From Dermanyssus gallinae (taxonomy: Eukaryota; Arthropoda; Arachnida; Mesostigmata; Dermanyssidae): DNA of 64,000 nt. The position numbers were made by a program, and so were the translations under genes. Below are positions 21,201 through 32,599 of this stretch, piece by piece (position 1 is the stretch's first letter; the number at the start of each line of letters is the position of its first letter). Below the pieces are notes generated by a model. The model ran no database searches and was not told the origin of the DNA. It saw only the letters and a program-made list of their open reading frames with translations. The stretch spans positions 62,001 to 126,000 of the forward strand of contig QVRM01001031.1 of NCBI GenBank assembly GCA_003439945.1, read 5' to 3'.

Positions 21201-22244
21201 TGCTTGGGTCAAATCATGTCAAACGCGTCTTTATTCAAAGTCCTATATGCATAAATATGCAATTATATATTTTTTAAACAAAGTATTTAACATCGGAATA
21301 TAATTATAACATACAGCAGGTCTGTCGAATTCGCAGTCTTTGTGAAACTCTCCACGAGAATGTCTTGTTTATATTTACCGAGTGCGCAACCTCCTGTGAT
21401 CTAACATAATTTTTTATACAGAGATAGGCCACTTCCTTCGTGCAACCTTTCTATTGGCACAAGAGATACGCTTTTATAAGGAAAATTACATCGTTTTAAC
21501 GCTTGTCTAAAAAAATGTTCCTGTACCTTATCAATGGCATTTACCCATTTTGATCCATATAAAAGTAATCATTGAAGTTAATTTCTTGGTAATCCAAAAT
21601 AGTGTTGCTATTACTTTCCCGGCCGATAAAAGAACATTTGCCTTTTCAGAGCATACTAACACACTGTCCACTGTTTTGCCTACGGTTTTGACTTAGGGGT
21701 TTAAAGGCGGATCTAAGTTTTGCCCACGATTCTACGATCGACGCCAAAAGTCTTGTGGATTGCACTTAATTATCGACAAACAGTACTGCGAACTGTTCTT
21801 TTAAGTGTGTTATTTTAAGGGCATTCGCGATACCCTCCTTGTAAACACCCTCTACCTTATTCAATACAATTCTAATCTTCGGTGTAGTATACTATGGAAC
21901 CCATCAACTAAAATCATTTCTGGTATAGTGACTTCAACGGGGTCTCCAAGGGCTTTCATCGCTAGTTGTCACGTTTGAAATCATTAGCCTTACGTCGCCG
22001 CTTTAACGACGGTAACACCAAAGAAGCGATTTTTAGCACATCATGTGTTGGGCCGACTGTGCAGCATATAGTTATCCTTACAAACACCTGTGAAAACCTT
22101 CTGACCAGTTTTGTGGCATACGTCTGAACAGACGGGCGCCGCATTTTTGATAAGTTTTTTTTAACTACGCTATTCAGCTCAGGTTAACTAATTATAAGCA
22201 ACCTACCAATCCAATTTGCATGTGGGGTATTAGAGCATATATTA
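21201..22244. other. Unassigned DNA
   Basis: Nothing is recognised. The frame at 21962-22144 on the minus strand has no motif. The stretch is AT-rich. Confidence 0.4.
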
Positions 22245-23119
22245 GGGCTACAAAAAAGTATGTTTCGGTTTTGGCGCTATAAAGAAAACACATATATAGG
22301 AGACACGGGAGGTCTTATTTATTGATTTATATATTCTCCGCCGGAAGATACAACCTCTGCCCAATGATTTACAAGGTTTTCGATTCCTAAATGATCTTCC
22401 AAATTTCCAGAAAAATCCAAAATATTCTTCCAGTCCAGAACGCATGTGTTCGATAGATGTAAATTTTTATCACTTAATTTTTTTTGCATTCATCTGAATA
22501 TATGGTAATCAGATGGTGCTAAGTCGGGGGAATGCGGTGGATGTTCCAAAAGTTCCCATTTTAGCTGGGAAATTTTCGAAAGGGTCTCCCTACTCACGTG
22601 GGGCCTTGCGTTGTCTTGGTGGAACAGAACACCCTTCCTTGAGATTAGTGCAGGGTACGACTGTTTTAATTTTTCGTGAATCTTTTCGAGTTGTTGACAG
22701 TACACGGCCGTATTCATCGCCTGGTTACGCGGTAAAAGTTCATAGTGTACTATTTCGCCCACATTCCACCAAATACACAATAAAACCTTGTTTTTTTTCC
22801 CTTTCGAAACTTCTCAAATCACTGTTGGCACATTATGTCTGTACAACAGGCATCTCCAAACGATTTTAACAACCCTTTGTAAGCCTTTTTAAACTCATCG
22901 AGTAAAATCGCCCGAATTTGGCATTTTTCTACCTCCATTTTGCAGCACTTTTACGAACAAACGGCTAAACAGATTTCAAAACGGTTGAGACCAGCAGATT
23001 CCCCGCTCTTTTTCACATAAAAGCAACAAAGAGTGAGCCAATGATCTATGCCTAGGCGCCGGAGCGGGCGCTGTGAAGGCCGCGCAAGCGCCAATCCGAA
23101 AATACTTTTTTGTAGATCC
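22245..23119 (-). mobile_element. mariner transposon with TIRs and internal deletion
   Basis: The left end GGGCTACAAAAAAGTATGTT (from 22245) and the reverse complement of the right end (GGATCTACAAAAAAGTATTT, ending 23119) form imperfect TIRs of about 34 bp that run on to a shared TTGGCGCT. TA flanks both sides (22243-22244 and 23120-23121), as expected for the mariner TA duplication. The element is about 875 bp, compared with roughly 1.3 kb for complete mariners. The missing part is the transposase middle. Confidence 0.85.
22310..22938 (-). pseudogene. mariner transposase, internally deleted
   Basis: It starts with ATG at 22936-22938 (MEVEKCQIRAILLDEFKKA), followed by a helix-turn-helix in which FGDACCTDIMCQQ-stop-FEKFRKG replaces the usual FG-x-TVQRWFEKFRSG. 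Coding then jumps to the catalytic domain: WWNVGEIVHYELLPRNQ, YCQQLEKIHEKL, ALISRKGVLFHQDNARPHVS with the second catalytic Asp intact, and HPPHSPDLAPSDYHIF with the third Asp intact. The second helix-turn-helix and first Asp are absent. A frameshift near 22490 precedes the C-terminal residues. It resembles the cecropia/Hsmar1-like branch by the YELLPRNQ and DNARPH wording. That subfamily call is tentative. Confidence 0.88.
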
Positions 23120-23135
23120 TATATATATATATATG

Positions 23136-23827
23136 GCGTAACCTCACTCGCACAACCTATTTCGTTTACTTCCACTGGATTTAGCCAGATGTGTGCGTAA
23201 CATTTGTTTCTTCGAGGTTTAATTGCACGTGCGTATCCTTGAAACCACTTTATTTTTACATTTTGCTGTATATATATGCACATAGTGTATAAATGTATAC
23301 GCGTATAATATATACATACAGAGGCATAAACATGACCATATGTGTATGCCTCTGCATGGGCATAAACGATTGATGAAGAATCAAAAATGCATAACAAAAA
23401 AATTATGCATTTTTGATTCTTTGATCCACCTGTAAGTAATCATTGCAGATGTAAGTTTTTTTTTATGCATATAGATATGCAGTCACCGACCATCGAGGTA
23501 AAATTGAGAGACAACCGTATTTATTACCCATTTTTTGCTATATGGTGGTCACGCGAACTTCCCAATACTTGTCTATAAGACACATCCTTGAAAAAAGAAC
23601 AAAAGTTACTACAACAACCATACTCCTTTATGAAGAGGGCGCTAGACCTCCCACGCACGAACCACACTGACCCTCCAACGTTATCTGGAGAGCACTTTCG
23701 TGGAGATTCTCATGAAAAACAAACAAACTCGAACAAGAAACCGTAGTGCAATACAGGATGCACTGAGAGGAAAGGAATATGCATTTTGCAATACACAATT
23801 TAAGCAGACAGCCCAGCATTCAAGAGG
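23136..23827. other. Unassigned DNA with strong hairpins
   Basis: No gene is recognised. Two inverted repeats (23319-23354 and 23377-23420) lie close together. Confidence 0.45.
23377..23420. repeat. Perfect hairpin, 18-bp arms, 8-nt loop
   Basis: AGAATCAAAAATGCATAA (23377-23394), loop of 8 nt, then its exact reverse complement (23403-23420). A second inverted repeat (CAGAGGCATA at 23319-23328 with TATGCCTCTG at 23345-23354) lies 23 nt upstream. It could be a young foldback end, a small RNA precursor or a cruciform. No direct evidence favours one of these. Confidence 0.8.
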
Positions 23828-24030
23828 TTGAATGGAGAGGCATATCGGGCATTTTTAAACGATACATTAGAAGAACTGTTGAAAAGAGTTAAAGAAAATA
23901 TTTGCTCGAGAAAGTGGTTCCAGCATGACGGAGCGTCAGCATACAACTTGGCCGCTTGGACTCAGCGGTCGGATCATTCAGCAAATCTTGATTGTTCTTT
24001 AGGATTATCTACTTTTAAGCATTTCAAGAA
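23820..24030 (+). pseudogene. Transposase fragment (WFQHDGA type)
   Basis: The plus-strand frame reads GEAYRAFLNDTLEELLKRVK and SRKWFQHDGASAYNLA. This matches the second-Asp region of arthropod Tc1/mariner-type transposases with WFQ-x-DGAPAH. Asp is kept, while Pro and His are replaced by Ser and Tyr. Homology ends at about 23960. From 24031 onward the sequence belongs to a SINE copy on the other strand, which may have truncated it. Confidence 0.5.
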
Positions 24031-24311
24031 GGTTGATTTTAATTCTAGACTGTCCTCCGTCCTCAACTTGGGCTTGGAACTCACCGTGAGGCATATCTTC
24101 AATGCATTGGGGGCCGGATATGTTGAGATATCTAGGGTTTCCCCAACAATCCTAGTAGCAGCACGGCCGCTGACTCTCAGCGATATATGGTTTATCATCT
24201 ATTCTCGATAAGCATCGCATAAAAAATCAATTCAATACAATTCGATCAACAACAGGGATCGCACCGGGAGTGTCTAAACAGTCTCATCTACGAGACATCG
24301 TTTCTCACCTG
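24031..24311 (-). mobile_element. SINE family copy B with tRNA-like head
   Basis: Read on the minus strand it starts near 24311, has a pol III B-box-like GGTGCGATCCC (24265-24255), then CTGTT and ATCGAATT shared with copy C. A body follows containing GAATAGATGATAAACC, GTTGGGGAAACCCTAGATAT and GAAGATATGCCTCACGG, and it ends in TCTAGAATTAAAA (24049-24037). The body matches copies at 32.1, 33.3 and 50.7 kb. The frame that crosses it (VRHIFNALGAGYVEISR) is incidental or comes from an older retrotransposon source. Confidence 0.65.
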
Positions 24312-25501
24312 ACGTTATTCTAAGGTATTACGCATAATAGTTAAAACATGTGACATTGCAGGATATCAATATTGCCTAAATCTCGTTTAGGCAACGACTG
24401 TTTCGTACAACCCATCATGGACACGAAGGTATACTTGGTTTATCTACAGGACACGCTTTGTAAAGCTATGTCGGGCCTGCAACATCCATCAAATACATTT
24501 TAGTAATTTCATCCTCACTCCTAAACAAAACATTTCCGTTCCCTCATTCTAGTGACTAACCATAACGAGGCGCGTACCACAAGTGTATTAATGACTATAT
24601 CAATGCGAGATTATTAAGCAAATGAGTTGAGTGGATCGGCGAAGCACTCGGCAATGTGAGAGTTCTAAGCAACGGGGATAAGCAAATAGCGTTAAAAAAT
24701 AACACAACTAACAAAACGAGTGACTTCTTCCCAAAAGTTCAGAGCAGGACGGCGCCGTAATCAGCAAGATAACATTTGAATATTTCGTCATAAACTAGCA
24801 TATGTCATTTTAAAGAGGGTTTTGAAATTGGACGGCAATTTGTCGTGTTCGGCGGTGTACGCCAACGTTTCGATCTTCAACATAGTGGCTGAAAAGTGAA
24901 CGCGAATTGTTTGAATTCATTGCGAGGGGTCAACACACAGACACATTTCATTCTGACCTTCCCTCTCTGGATAATTGCCAGGTTTCTGAGAGCTTGTTGT
25001 TTTTTTATTTTACTTTAACTAATGTTGTTGTTTAGAATGCGTAGTCTTAGCATGCGCTTTGCATTGCTGAAGATTTTTATCGGTAGAAATCGTCTCAAAT
25101 ACAGAATTATGTCGGCGTAGAGATGTCCGCGTTTGTATATTCTAAACTTGGAGCTGTTTAAGTATGTCACAGAAAACCATGAACCAGTACATGTATGGTA
25201 ATTAATACTGAAAATTCGTTTCAAAATAACACAGCCAATTTAGCAGAAAGTGGGGCGAAAAATAATCGTTTGTTTTGTGAAGTTTTCACTGACTACATCA
25301 GGAGCTCAGTACAGAGGCGCACTGCATATGCTATATGTTAAAAGCTTAACATATATATATATTTTTTTTTTATGGGACTGTTTTTTATTTAAATCTATTT
25401 AAGTTCAATAATTCTTCATTGAGCTTGAAATTTCCATTATTAAATAAATTCAAACAATTATAACTATTTAGGTAATTTTGCAGAAAAGGCTATCGCCCGT
25501 G

Positions 25502-25505
<4 letters not shown>
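24312..25505. other. Unassigned DNA
   Basis: No gene is recognised. An AT-rich stretch near 25330-25365 contains a palindromic TATGTTAAAAGCTTAACATA-like sequence and a short TA run. Confidence 0.4.

Positions 25506-25543
<38 letters not shown>
25506..25543. repeat. (TA)n microsatellite
   Basis: About 19 TA units. Confidence 0.9.
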
Positions 25544-25546
<3 letters not shown>

Positions 25547-26073
25547 GTATAAACGAAATACTGGCTGATAAAAAAAAATACATATAATCATGTAAACTGA
25601 ACTAAACATACGAGTATGTATGTGTTCGTATGCTTATCGTGCCTACAAGTGTACACAAGTTGTTTATATATTGTATTGTTAGTGTCTGTAGTTGCTGTTA
25701 ATTATATGGGTGCAGCAATGATGAAGGTGTAGATGATGCCTTTATGTTGTCGTCGTCGTCGTCGTTGCTGTCAGTGGCAGATTGGCCGCTGTTATTATCA
25801 CTGTCACAACTCATCGATGTGTATGCCTTTTGGCATTCTCGTTCTTTCATCGGCTGCCCCCGCCATTGGTTCTACCATATAACGCCGCCATCGCCGGGTC
25901 GTCAAGCTGTATTATCATGTCAGCGACTATTTTGAGTAGTCGATTCACGCTGAAAATGGCTACGATCGCTGGAGCAGCAACAACAACAACAACAACAGTG
26001 GCAGAAGCTGCCGCAGCCGCAGAAACGGCTGCGAATCACCATGTGTTGATGATGACGCAATAGGTCGGGGTCA
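25544..26073. other. Triplet-repeat-bearing DNA
   Basis: (GTC)n at about 25748-25765 and (CAA)n at 25978-26000. The frame at 25782-26063 is plus-strand low complexity (Thr, Ala). No exon is supported. Confidence 0.4.
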
Positions 26074-27050
26074 TCACGAAGAGCGAATGCCTTCTTCTTT
26101 TTCATCTTTATCATCTTCTTCTCGATTCTTCTGCAGCCGTCGATCGGCAGACAGATTTGCGTGAGTGGACACACGTCTTCCTCTAGATTTTGATTTCATT
26201 TTCGGAAAGAGAAAGAAATCGCACCGTGCCAAGTCGGCTGAATAAGCTGGATGATTCACCAGCATGACTTTCGATGCGGCAAGAAAAGCCTCAGTGTTTG
26301 TCGTTTTGGAGAGAATGTTCCCCTTAAGAAGCGCTTTAGAGCTTCTCCTGGTGAGCGCAGTGAAAACACTTTGTAGGCGACATTTGGAAGCACGCTAGTC
26401 GCTTGTCACTGCACTACCTTCTTCCAAATTCACAATCGCCACAGTTTCACTTCTGAAGAAGACCGATCGTACCTGTTCACGTTTGTGGGTGGAGGCGCTG
26501 GACCACTGTGAGCTCTGCGATTGGGGTAGAGGCTCATCAAAATGTATCCAAATCTCATTACCTGTGACGAGTTTTGAGAACAGAGAAAACCGGCTATCCT
26601 CAAACTGCATACAAAAATGCTCAAACCAGAAAAACACGCGCGTCTTTTTTTTTGTCCTATCACAAATCACAATGTACCGTTCAAACAGACCTTTATCGTA
26701 ACTCCGAGGAGGTCACGCTAGGTCTTGTGGAGGTACTTAGAACCCGTGCCCACAGCCTTCTCTAGCAGTGCATAGGGTGTGTTTGAGCCTTCGTACATCG
26801 CAGCCTGCACACAGTTACAATTTTGCGTGCTCTGCTGTTTTGGGACATACCGTACAGATTGCGAAGTACAGTTCAAATTTTTGTGTACCAACCGACACAC
26901 GTCCCCAAGGATGGCGCGTCATCTTCAACTATCGGTTGAATCTCGTCGAAACCCTCTTGCGTATTTAATCCTCGCTGGAGGTTGTACTGCCAAAAATCAG
27001 TACTCTGCCCGATTGTTAGATGCGGCTGTAGTAGCACCGGCAGGCTTGTA
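26074..27050 (-). pseudogene. mariner transposase, three-part decayed copy
   Basis: Minus-strand order is as follows. The first helix-turn-helix is at about 27000-26873 (RGLNTQEGFDEIQPIVEDDAPSL with GWYTKI). The first-Asp motif is at about 26575-26500 (SLFSKLVTGNEIWIHFDEPL, then SQSSQW). The third-Asp motif follows, with AFLAASKVMLVNHPAY and SADLARCDFFLFPKMKSK near 26275-26200. The first catalytic Asp is Asn (codon 26557-26559, AAT in place of GAT). The second-Asp motif is not recognisable. Stops and frameshifts separate the parts. The same family appears at 37.97-38.44 kb. The end at 26074-26170 runs into Glu/Asp/Lys low-complexity sequence. Confidence 0.75.
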
Positions 27051-29280
27051 CCCGCCATTTTCGCGCACCGTTGTCTGTGGAAGAACTCAAATGTTCCACC
27101 CAGTGCATTCGGTTCCCAACTCACTCTCCCCTACACGGGAACTTTCCCAAAAACATTCCCAAGTCCTACGTACTATTACTACTGCTTCTACGAGAACAAC
27201 GGCTGCTCCTTGCTCTCACCGCATTAGGAAAAAAACCGCTCGGTAAAAAGCGGATGCAGGCTACAGCCACGACGATGACGACAAGAATAACAACAATAAC
27301 GAAAATTACAAGTGGCAGCGGCAGCAGCAGCAGCAGAGTCGGTGGCACTTCAGACGGCTGACTCACGGTCTTTTACCAGGTTGCCCGCACGTGTATCTAT
27401 TTACGTACGTTTCTATGTGTGTTTGTGTGTCCGTACATCTGTATTCTCTTTGCCAGCAGCACGTTGTGTGGCACTGACTACACAGTGATTCAAAATATAT
27501 TGAAAGGGAATGGTAAATAAACTCATATATATATATATATATATACACAAATGGAAATTCTTGCACATGATATCATTCGGCAACTTTCAGCTACTTAAAA
27601 TGAACAAGAAAAAAGACAGATGATCGGAACAAGTCGGTTGTGCGGCCGCCAGTTTCCGAGACGGTATATTATTTACGAAGGTCAAGCAGCACAGAACTCC
27701 GTCGAAAAGGAGCGAGCCACGGCCCCCCAGCACACGCAAACACGAATACCGCGACGGTACAGTCATGCCTTTACCGATGCCGACGTACCGACTTGACCTG
27801 TAATGAAGACGGAGATCATAGATTTTTGTCTATTTTCTATCTGAAAATTACCCAGTGTTAACTACATTAAAGGTGTGACTCATCGCCACAATTGCACTGC
27901 AGTGCTTAAGGTTACGATAAATGATCTCGTAATTTTGCCCAGACAAAAATTCGTCTCTTCATTGTATGGTCGCGCTAGAACGCAATGCTTGCATCTATAC
28001 GAAATGCTTATGTCAGTGTTTCCGTTTGCCTGTGATCTATTCAAACACCAATATGCAAGTTTCGATACGAAATACAGGCACAATGGAGCAGACAGAAGGT
28101 GGTATGCATAGATGTAGCCACACTGAAGATACCTAAACACAATTATTACGATATGCATATTCCGAATATCTATTATGTAGATTGCAAATTAACGTTATTT
28201 TTCGGCTAAGCAACAGTAGTTAATTATGACAAATCAGCGATCCATTTGAAACAATTGCATTAAACATCGGTAATTTTAAAGTAGTGCAAACGTACCTTAA
28301 AATGCTGCGGTTAGACGTATTGTACTTTGATAAACATATTCTCATGAACTCTTTTTTATATCTCTAGATAAGAATTTACAAAACAGGAGATTAAATTGTC
28401 TGTATCTTTCTTAAGACATTTGCATATCCCGTGTATTTTCCGTCATGACCGATTATACAATAGTTCATTGCAGCATTCACCTTTTCCAAATTGGAACTAA
28501 TTCAGAAATAGCCGCTTCTTGATTTATTGGTGACACAACTTGCGACTTCCCGAAAACTTCTATCTTGCTTCCGCATGGCATCTATACAGCTGTTGTAGCA
28601 ATTACTATCTGCGTTTCTTGATGTGCTGTTAGAGAGCTATTCTTATATTTTAATGAAACGTCGAGAACAGAAATGAGTCATCATAAAGAGACATATTAGT
28701 GCTTTACTCAGAAGAGGTTAGAGATAAGCTAACCCTCCATGGTCAACGCGGAGGCGGAACACACTGACCATGCGTCGCCGTCAGCTGAGATTAACAAATC
28801 TAGGAAGTATCCGAGTATAACCCTCCCTCACGATATTCGCCGAAGTTTTTCCAACGAGTCGCCAGTCGCGACCCACCGTCCTGTAAACGTAGTGAAACTA
28901 TTTAGGTCGTTCAAATAAAAAAAATACTAATTATGCAAACTGGCGGCGTGTCATCTGCTCCACCAGTCGATGCGCCGTACCAGTCCTCAAAGCGCCTGGC
29001 TTCGATATGATAGCGCAACCTAAACAGTCCCGTAGTAGACACAGAAGTAGAAACAGATCTAAGCCCATGTGAAATTGATAATTTCATTGCTCGTTAGACA
29101 CTAAACTTTGTTGTCTAATCTCCGATACAGTTTTATACGACCTTCATTGCATCTGAGTGAGGGATGCAGAAAGTTGTAAATAGGTGCAAGCCGAATGTGA
29201 AGCCCTGTACAGTTTAGCAATTAAAAGTTTGGGCAACGTTAAACAATTAAAGGTACGAATGATTTTACCTAACGATCTCT
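27051..29280. other. Unassigned DNA
   Basis: (CAG)n at about 27315-27336, ACA/ATA-rich sequence at 27280-27305 and (TA)n at 27524-27546. No gene is recognised. The frames at 27640-28111 have no motif. Confidence 0.4.
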
Positions 29281-29440
29281 GCCCGAATTACCAGAGCTAC
29301 AAGGGCGCGGCCATGAAAACAATAGCAGATTAGAAGACTCTATGCGAGGATACTGGATAAAATCCTGAAGTACCTGTCAGCTGACACAAGCGGAACTGAG
29401 TGCTCACAACAGTAATGAGCTTTCCCGGGGGATCGTGGAA
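29281..29440 (+). pseudogene. Possible reverse transcriptase scrap
   Basis: A plus-strand reading with one frame change gives NYQSYKGAA then RLYARILDKILKYLSADT. This resembles the N-x-Y-x-x-I-x-LL to KI-x-x-RIL-x-RL segment upstream of RT motif A in non-LTR elements. It is short and weak, and could be chance. Confidence 0.25.
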
Positions 29441-30195
29441 TGGCCCGCCGACGTGTTTAGGAATCCTATTTATCCAGCACCAAACGTGGGCACGGTAAAA
29501 TCTTACATACTTGGTAGAAGAGCCCCCCAGGCTTCCGCATTAGTCTAAGATGACGCTTGGCAAATTGCAGGTCGATCCGGATGACATCTTGAGGTTTCCT
29601 TGGATGATAAGACCGAACAGGATCAATAACGATCTGCGTCGAGCAGCACCGGGATTCGACAGGATCCCGCCGGGAAGTGGAGAAGAACTTCTGGGAAGAA
29701 GATGGAAGACGGCGGGTCTCGTTCACGAGTACCACTTTGTGCAGACTGACTTTGCCTTTAAGTTACATTCGGCCATTATCCCTACTGGCTGTTCTGTTGC
29801 AGCTTCACGGTACGTCCCCTCTCTAGCTTCGCTTTCTGTTTTAGGATTTTATTTTCCAACGTCCTTACAAGCTTCCATTTGTCTTTATTCACATCAGATT
29901 GTTTCAAGCGTCTGTGGAGATCTTGCCAGTTCCTTTAAAATCGCGTCATCTAAATGTTTTCTCTTTGCATTTGCGAACGCTCGCATTCAATGAGCAACGG
30001 GCGATAACGTTTAAGCGAAACGGGCTTAAACGTTATAGCCCGTTTCGCAATTTATATCTAAACGAATACAGATATTTCGGTGATATTTTCTTACGTGTTG
30101 TTAGGGACACTCCTGAGGAACATCAATGTCGCCACCATCAGCAGCAATTACCCTTCCCATCCTCGCTCGAAAGCGCCCACAGGTCTTCGTCAAAG
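29441..30195. other. Unassigned DNA with nested hairpins
   Basis: The plus-strand frame at 29550-29993 (147 codons) has no recognised domain. Two overlapping, mutually exclusive hairpins lie at 30004-30048. Confidence 0.4.
30004..30048. repeat. Two mutually exclusive hairpins
   Basis: Arm A ATAACGTTTAAGC (30004-30016) pairs perfectly with A' (30024-30036). Arm B GCGAAACGGGCT (30015-30026) pairs perfectly with B' (30037-30048). Arms A' and B overlap in position, so only one hairpin can form at a time. All four arms sit within 45 nt. Confidence 0.85.
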
Positions 30196-30960
30196 TTAAC
30201 GGACTGAGATTCTTGAACAATTTGACAATGGCTCTGTGTTTGCATGTAAAGACTTGTTAGACTCTCGCTCAACAACGCCCCATACATAGAGGTCCAGGGG
30301 ATTCAAGTCTGGACTGCTAGGGGGCCACATCGTCTTGTCCCAGAACGCCGTCACGTTGTCCCGCAACCAATCTTGGACGATGTTGCTAGTGTGGGCGGGA
30401 GCCCCGCCTTGTTGAAAGACATATTGTCTTCCATTGGATACTCTATCAATCCATGGTTGCACCACCCTTCGCAGAACTTAAATACACTTCCATTGTTAGA
30501 GTTTCGTGTTTGTCAAAAGCTGTGGCGGCATCACGTCGACTTCATTCGACACAACACTTGGGACGTGCACATTGGCAGGATACTTGTTGGTTCTATGCAC
30601 GATTTGTACGTTCTCAGGGCCCTTTGCGAGCCACCGGTTATTTCCGGGTTATGTTTTTGACCAGTGGTGAAGATTTTTTTGCCGGAGAAGTATGGAAGAT
30701 GTCCCGCCGTTTCGTGTCTCAAGAACGTGAGGATGAGATGGCAGCAAACTATCGTCTTGATTTCTGCGGTCTCAGACAACATCTGTCTGACTTTGAACGT
30801 GTAAGACTTGTAGCGCAGTTCTTCGCTGATAATCCGACGCACAGAATGAACATTCATATTGAACTTAATTGCTAAACGGCGCATCGAATAGACTTAGATC
30901 CTTAAAAACGCAGTTTTGAACTACTCTAATCACTGTTGGCGTCCTCACCTCTCGCCTATG
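30196..30960 (-). pseudogene. Tc1/mariner-type transposase (decayed)
   Basis: Minus-strand order is as follows. A start region with RTPTVIRVVQN is at about 30945-30910. MRRLAIKFNMNVHSVRRIIS is at 30884. ELRYKSYTFKVRQMLSETA follows, then LRHETAGHLPYFSGKKIFT at the first-Asp position, where D-E-K has become G-K-K. VHVPSVVSNEVDVMPP follows in another frame, and VVQPWIDRVSNGRQYVFQ. The second-Asp motif reads QQGGAPAHTS where QQDGAPAHT is expected (codon 30406-30408). WPPSSPDLNPLDLYVWGVVE follows with the third Asp intact. The order is complete from helix-turn-helix to C-terminus, but at least three frameshifts and two catalytic losses are present. TACAGGGTGTCTCAGATATA, read on the minus strand from near 31011, could be its terminal repeat. 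No partner was found on the left. Confidence 0.8.
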
Positions 30961-31011
30961 CAGTGTAGCCCGCCAAAATACATACGGATATATCTGAGAC
31001 ACCCTGTACTT

Positions 31012-32094
31012 TTAAAAGCTTCCGTTCCAATTAAACACTGTAGTAAGGCATACGTCAGTCACGCGGATCATTCAGGCCAGCGTCTTACGTGTGGTATACA
31101 AATACGAATATTCATGCTAAAAATGGAGCGATAATAGTTCTGACTCAGCTTCCCGAGGCCTCAGCTGTTATGTTTTCCCGTTCCTTTTACCACTTTGGCT
31201 TTATGTGATTTCTAAGATTGGTTTTTGTCCTGAAGGGCTCTACTCAAAACGTAGCTTTTATGTCCCACGGCATGCATCTGGATAGGACCAATGCGGCACT
31301 CGTGTTAACGGTGCGATACTCTTGTTTCGTCTACAGTGCTAAGATGCGCTCGAATCTGCAGAGCGCAGCAAAGGACCTGGTGCAACTGCCATCACAGGGT
31401 TGGAACACATGCATCCTCTGCGACTTGGGCAAAAGTGGACCACAAGGGATGAGGAAGGAAGAAACTAGGTTTTTGCCACAATATCTACACACTGAGACGT
31501 GAATAAGCCGGGAGCATATATCGCTAAATAGCAAAACTCCACCTTTTATGTGTCGAAGAACTGCCACGCACCTTCCAAACCTGAGAGGTGAAACGGAACC
31601 CGAAATGTGTGGGTTCATGAGTCCCACACTGGTTGCCAGTAGCTGCCGGCAACGCATGTACATCACGCGTTTCGAAAGCATTGATATTATAAAAAGGTTT
31701 GTAATGATTTGATATTTGGCTTGTAACTATTTGCCGTTTGTTTTAGGTGGAGGCTGTGTTAAGTCGGGCACCGCCCAGAAAACAGTTCGCTTTTCTGTAC
31801 TACAAAATTTGTACGACGTACGTATTTATTTCCGGAGCTTTTCCCTGAACAATTTTCCCTCTTTTTTACACGTAACAATTCAGCTGTCTATTATATGTCG
31901 TACTTGGAGTGTCAACGCTAAGGCTATTAACTTTAAAACTTTCAAAAATGGGCCGGGAAATATACATCGAAAATATAATTTGCCTATAGTGCTAGTAAAA
32001 TGTTGTATATAAGGCAATTTCCGCATACCAGCTTGCCGTAATTTCGTTATCAGAGGAATCATTTTCATTTATTTTTACTGTGCAAAAAATGTTT
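31012..32094. other. Unassigned DNA
   Basis: No gene is recognised. Overlapping frames at 31218-31502 (+) and 31331-31681 (-) are the longest and have no motif. Confidence 0.4.
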
Positions 32095-32258
32095 CAGGGG
32101 TTAGTGCGCTAGTCATAATTGTCATCTACCTGGGTTGTCGCCGGTTTGAGCCCTGTTTTTTAATCGAATTTTCTTTAAGCTAGGCTCACTGGGAATAGAT
32201 GATAATCATACCACTGAGAGCCATGGTCACAAGGACTGTTGGGGAAATCTCTTTTTTT
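32095..32258 (+). mobile_element. SINE family copy C with tRNA-like head
   Basis: CAGGGGTTAGTGCGCTAGTC from 32095 resembles the start of a tRNA with a pol III A box. A B-box-like GGTTTGAGCCC lies at 32143-32153. CCTGTTTTTTAATCGAATT, also present in copy B, follows. Then comes the shared body: CACTGGGAATAGATGATAAT, CACTGAGAGCCATGGTCA and GTTGGGGAAATCTC, after which homology ends in a T-rich run. The A-to-B spacing of about 40 nt fits a tRNA-derived promoter. The 3' half of the family consensus is missing. Confidence 0.6.
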
Positions 32259-32599
32259 AGGGGGTTTAGGGCTTAAGATACATTTACGTACGACTGATCA
32301 AATGCATACAGGAATTGGCTGTCCCCACATCATGCTCACACTCAGACAGTGTGGGACCCAGTCACCAAACAGCAAGTCCCACCAGCAAGCCTTGGCGCTT
32401 GGCAAGAGTCGAGCCGTAGGCTTAACGCAATACCCACTAAAATCCTACATATATGCACGACTGTGCCTACATATATGTATCCCCCTTAAAATGACTCTCC
32501 GGCCTGCGGGATCCTTGACAGAGAAGAGTAACTACAGCACAGGCGGTGGGGAAGTCTCAGAAGCTTCAAATCATTATGTCCCGCTTGTCAAGTCTCGTG

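Noticed and set aside
26779..27246. 155-codon plus-strand frame as a gene
   Set aside because: It is the antisense of a mariner N-terminal region and has no family match of its own.
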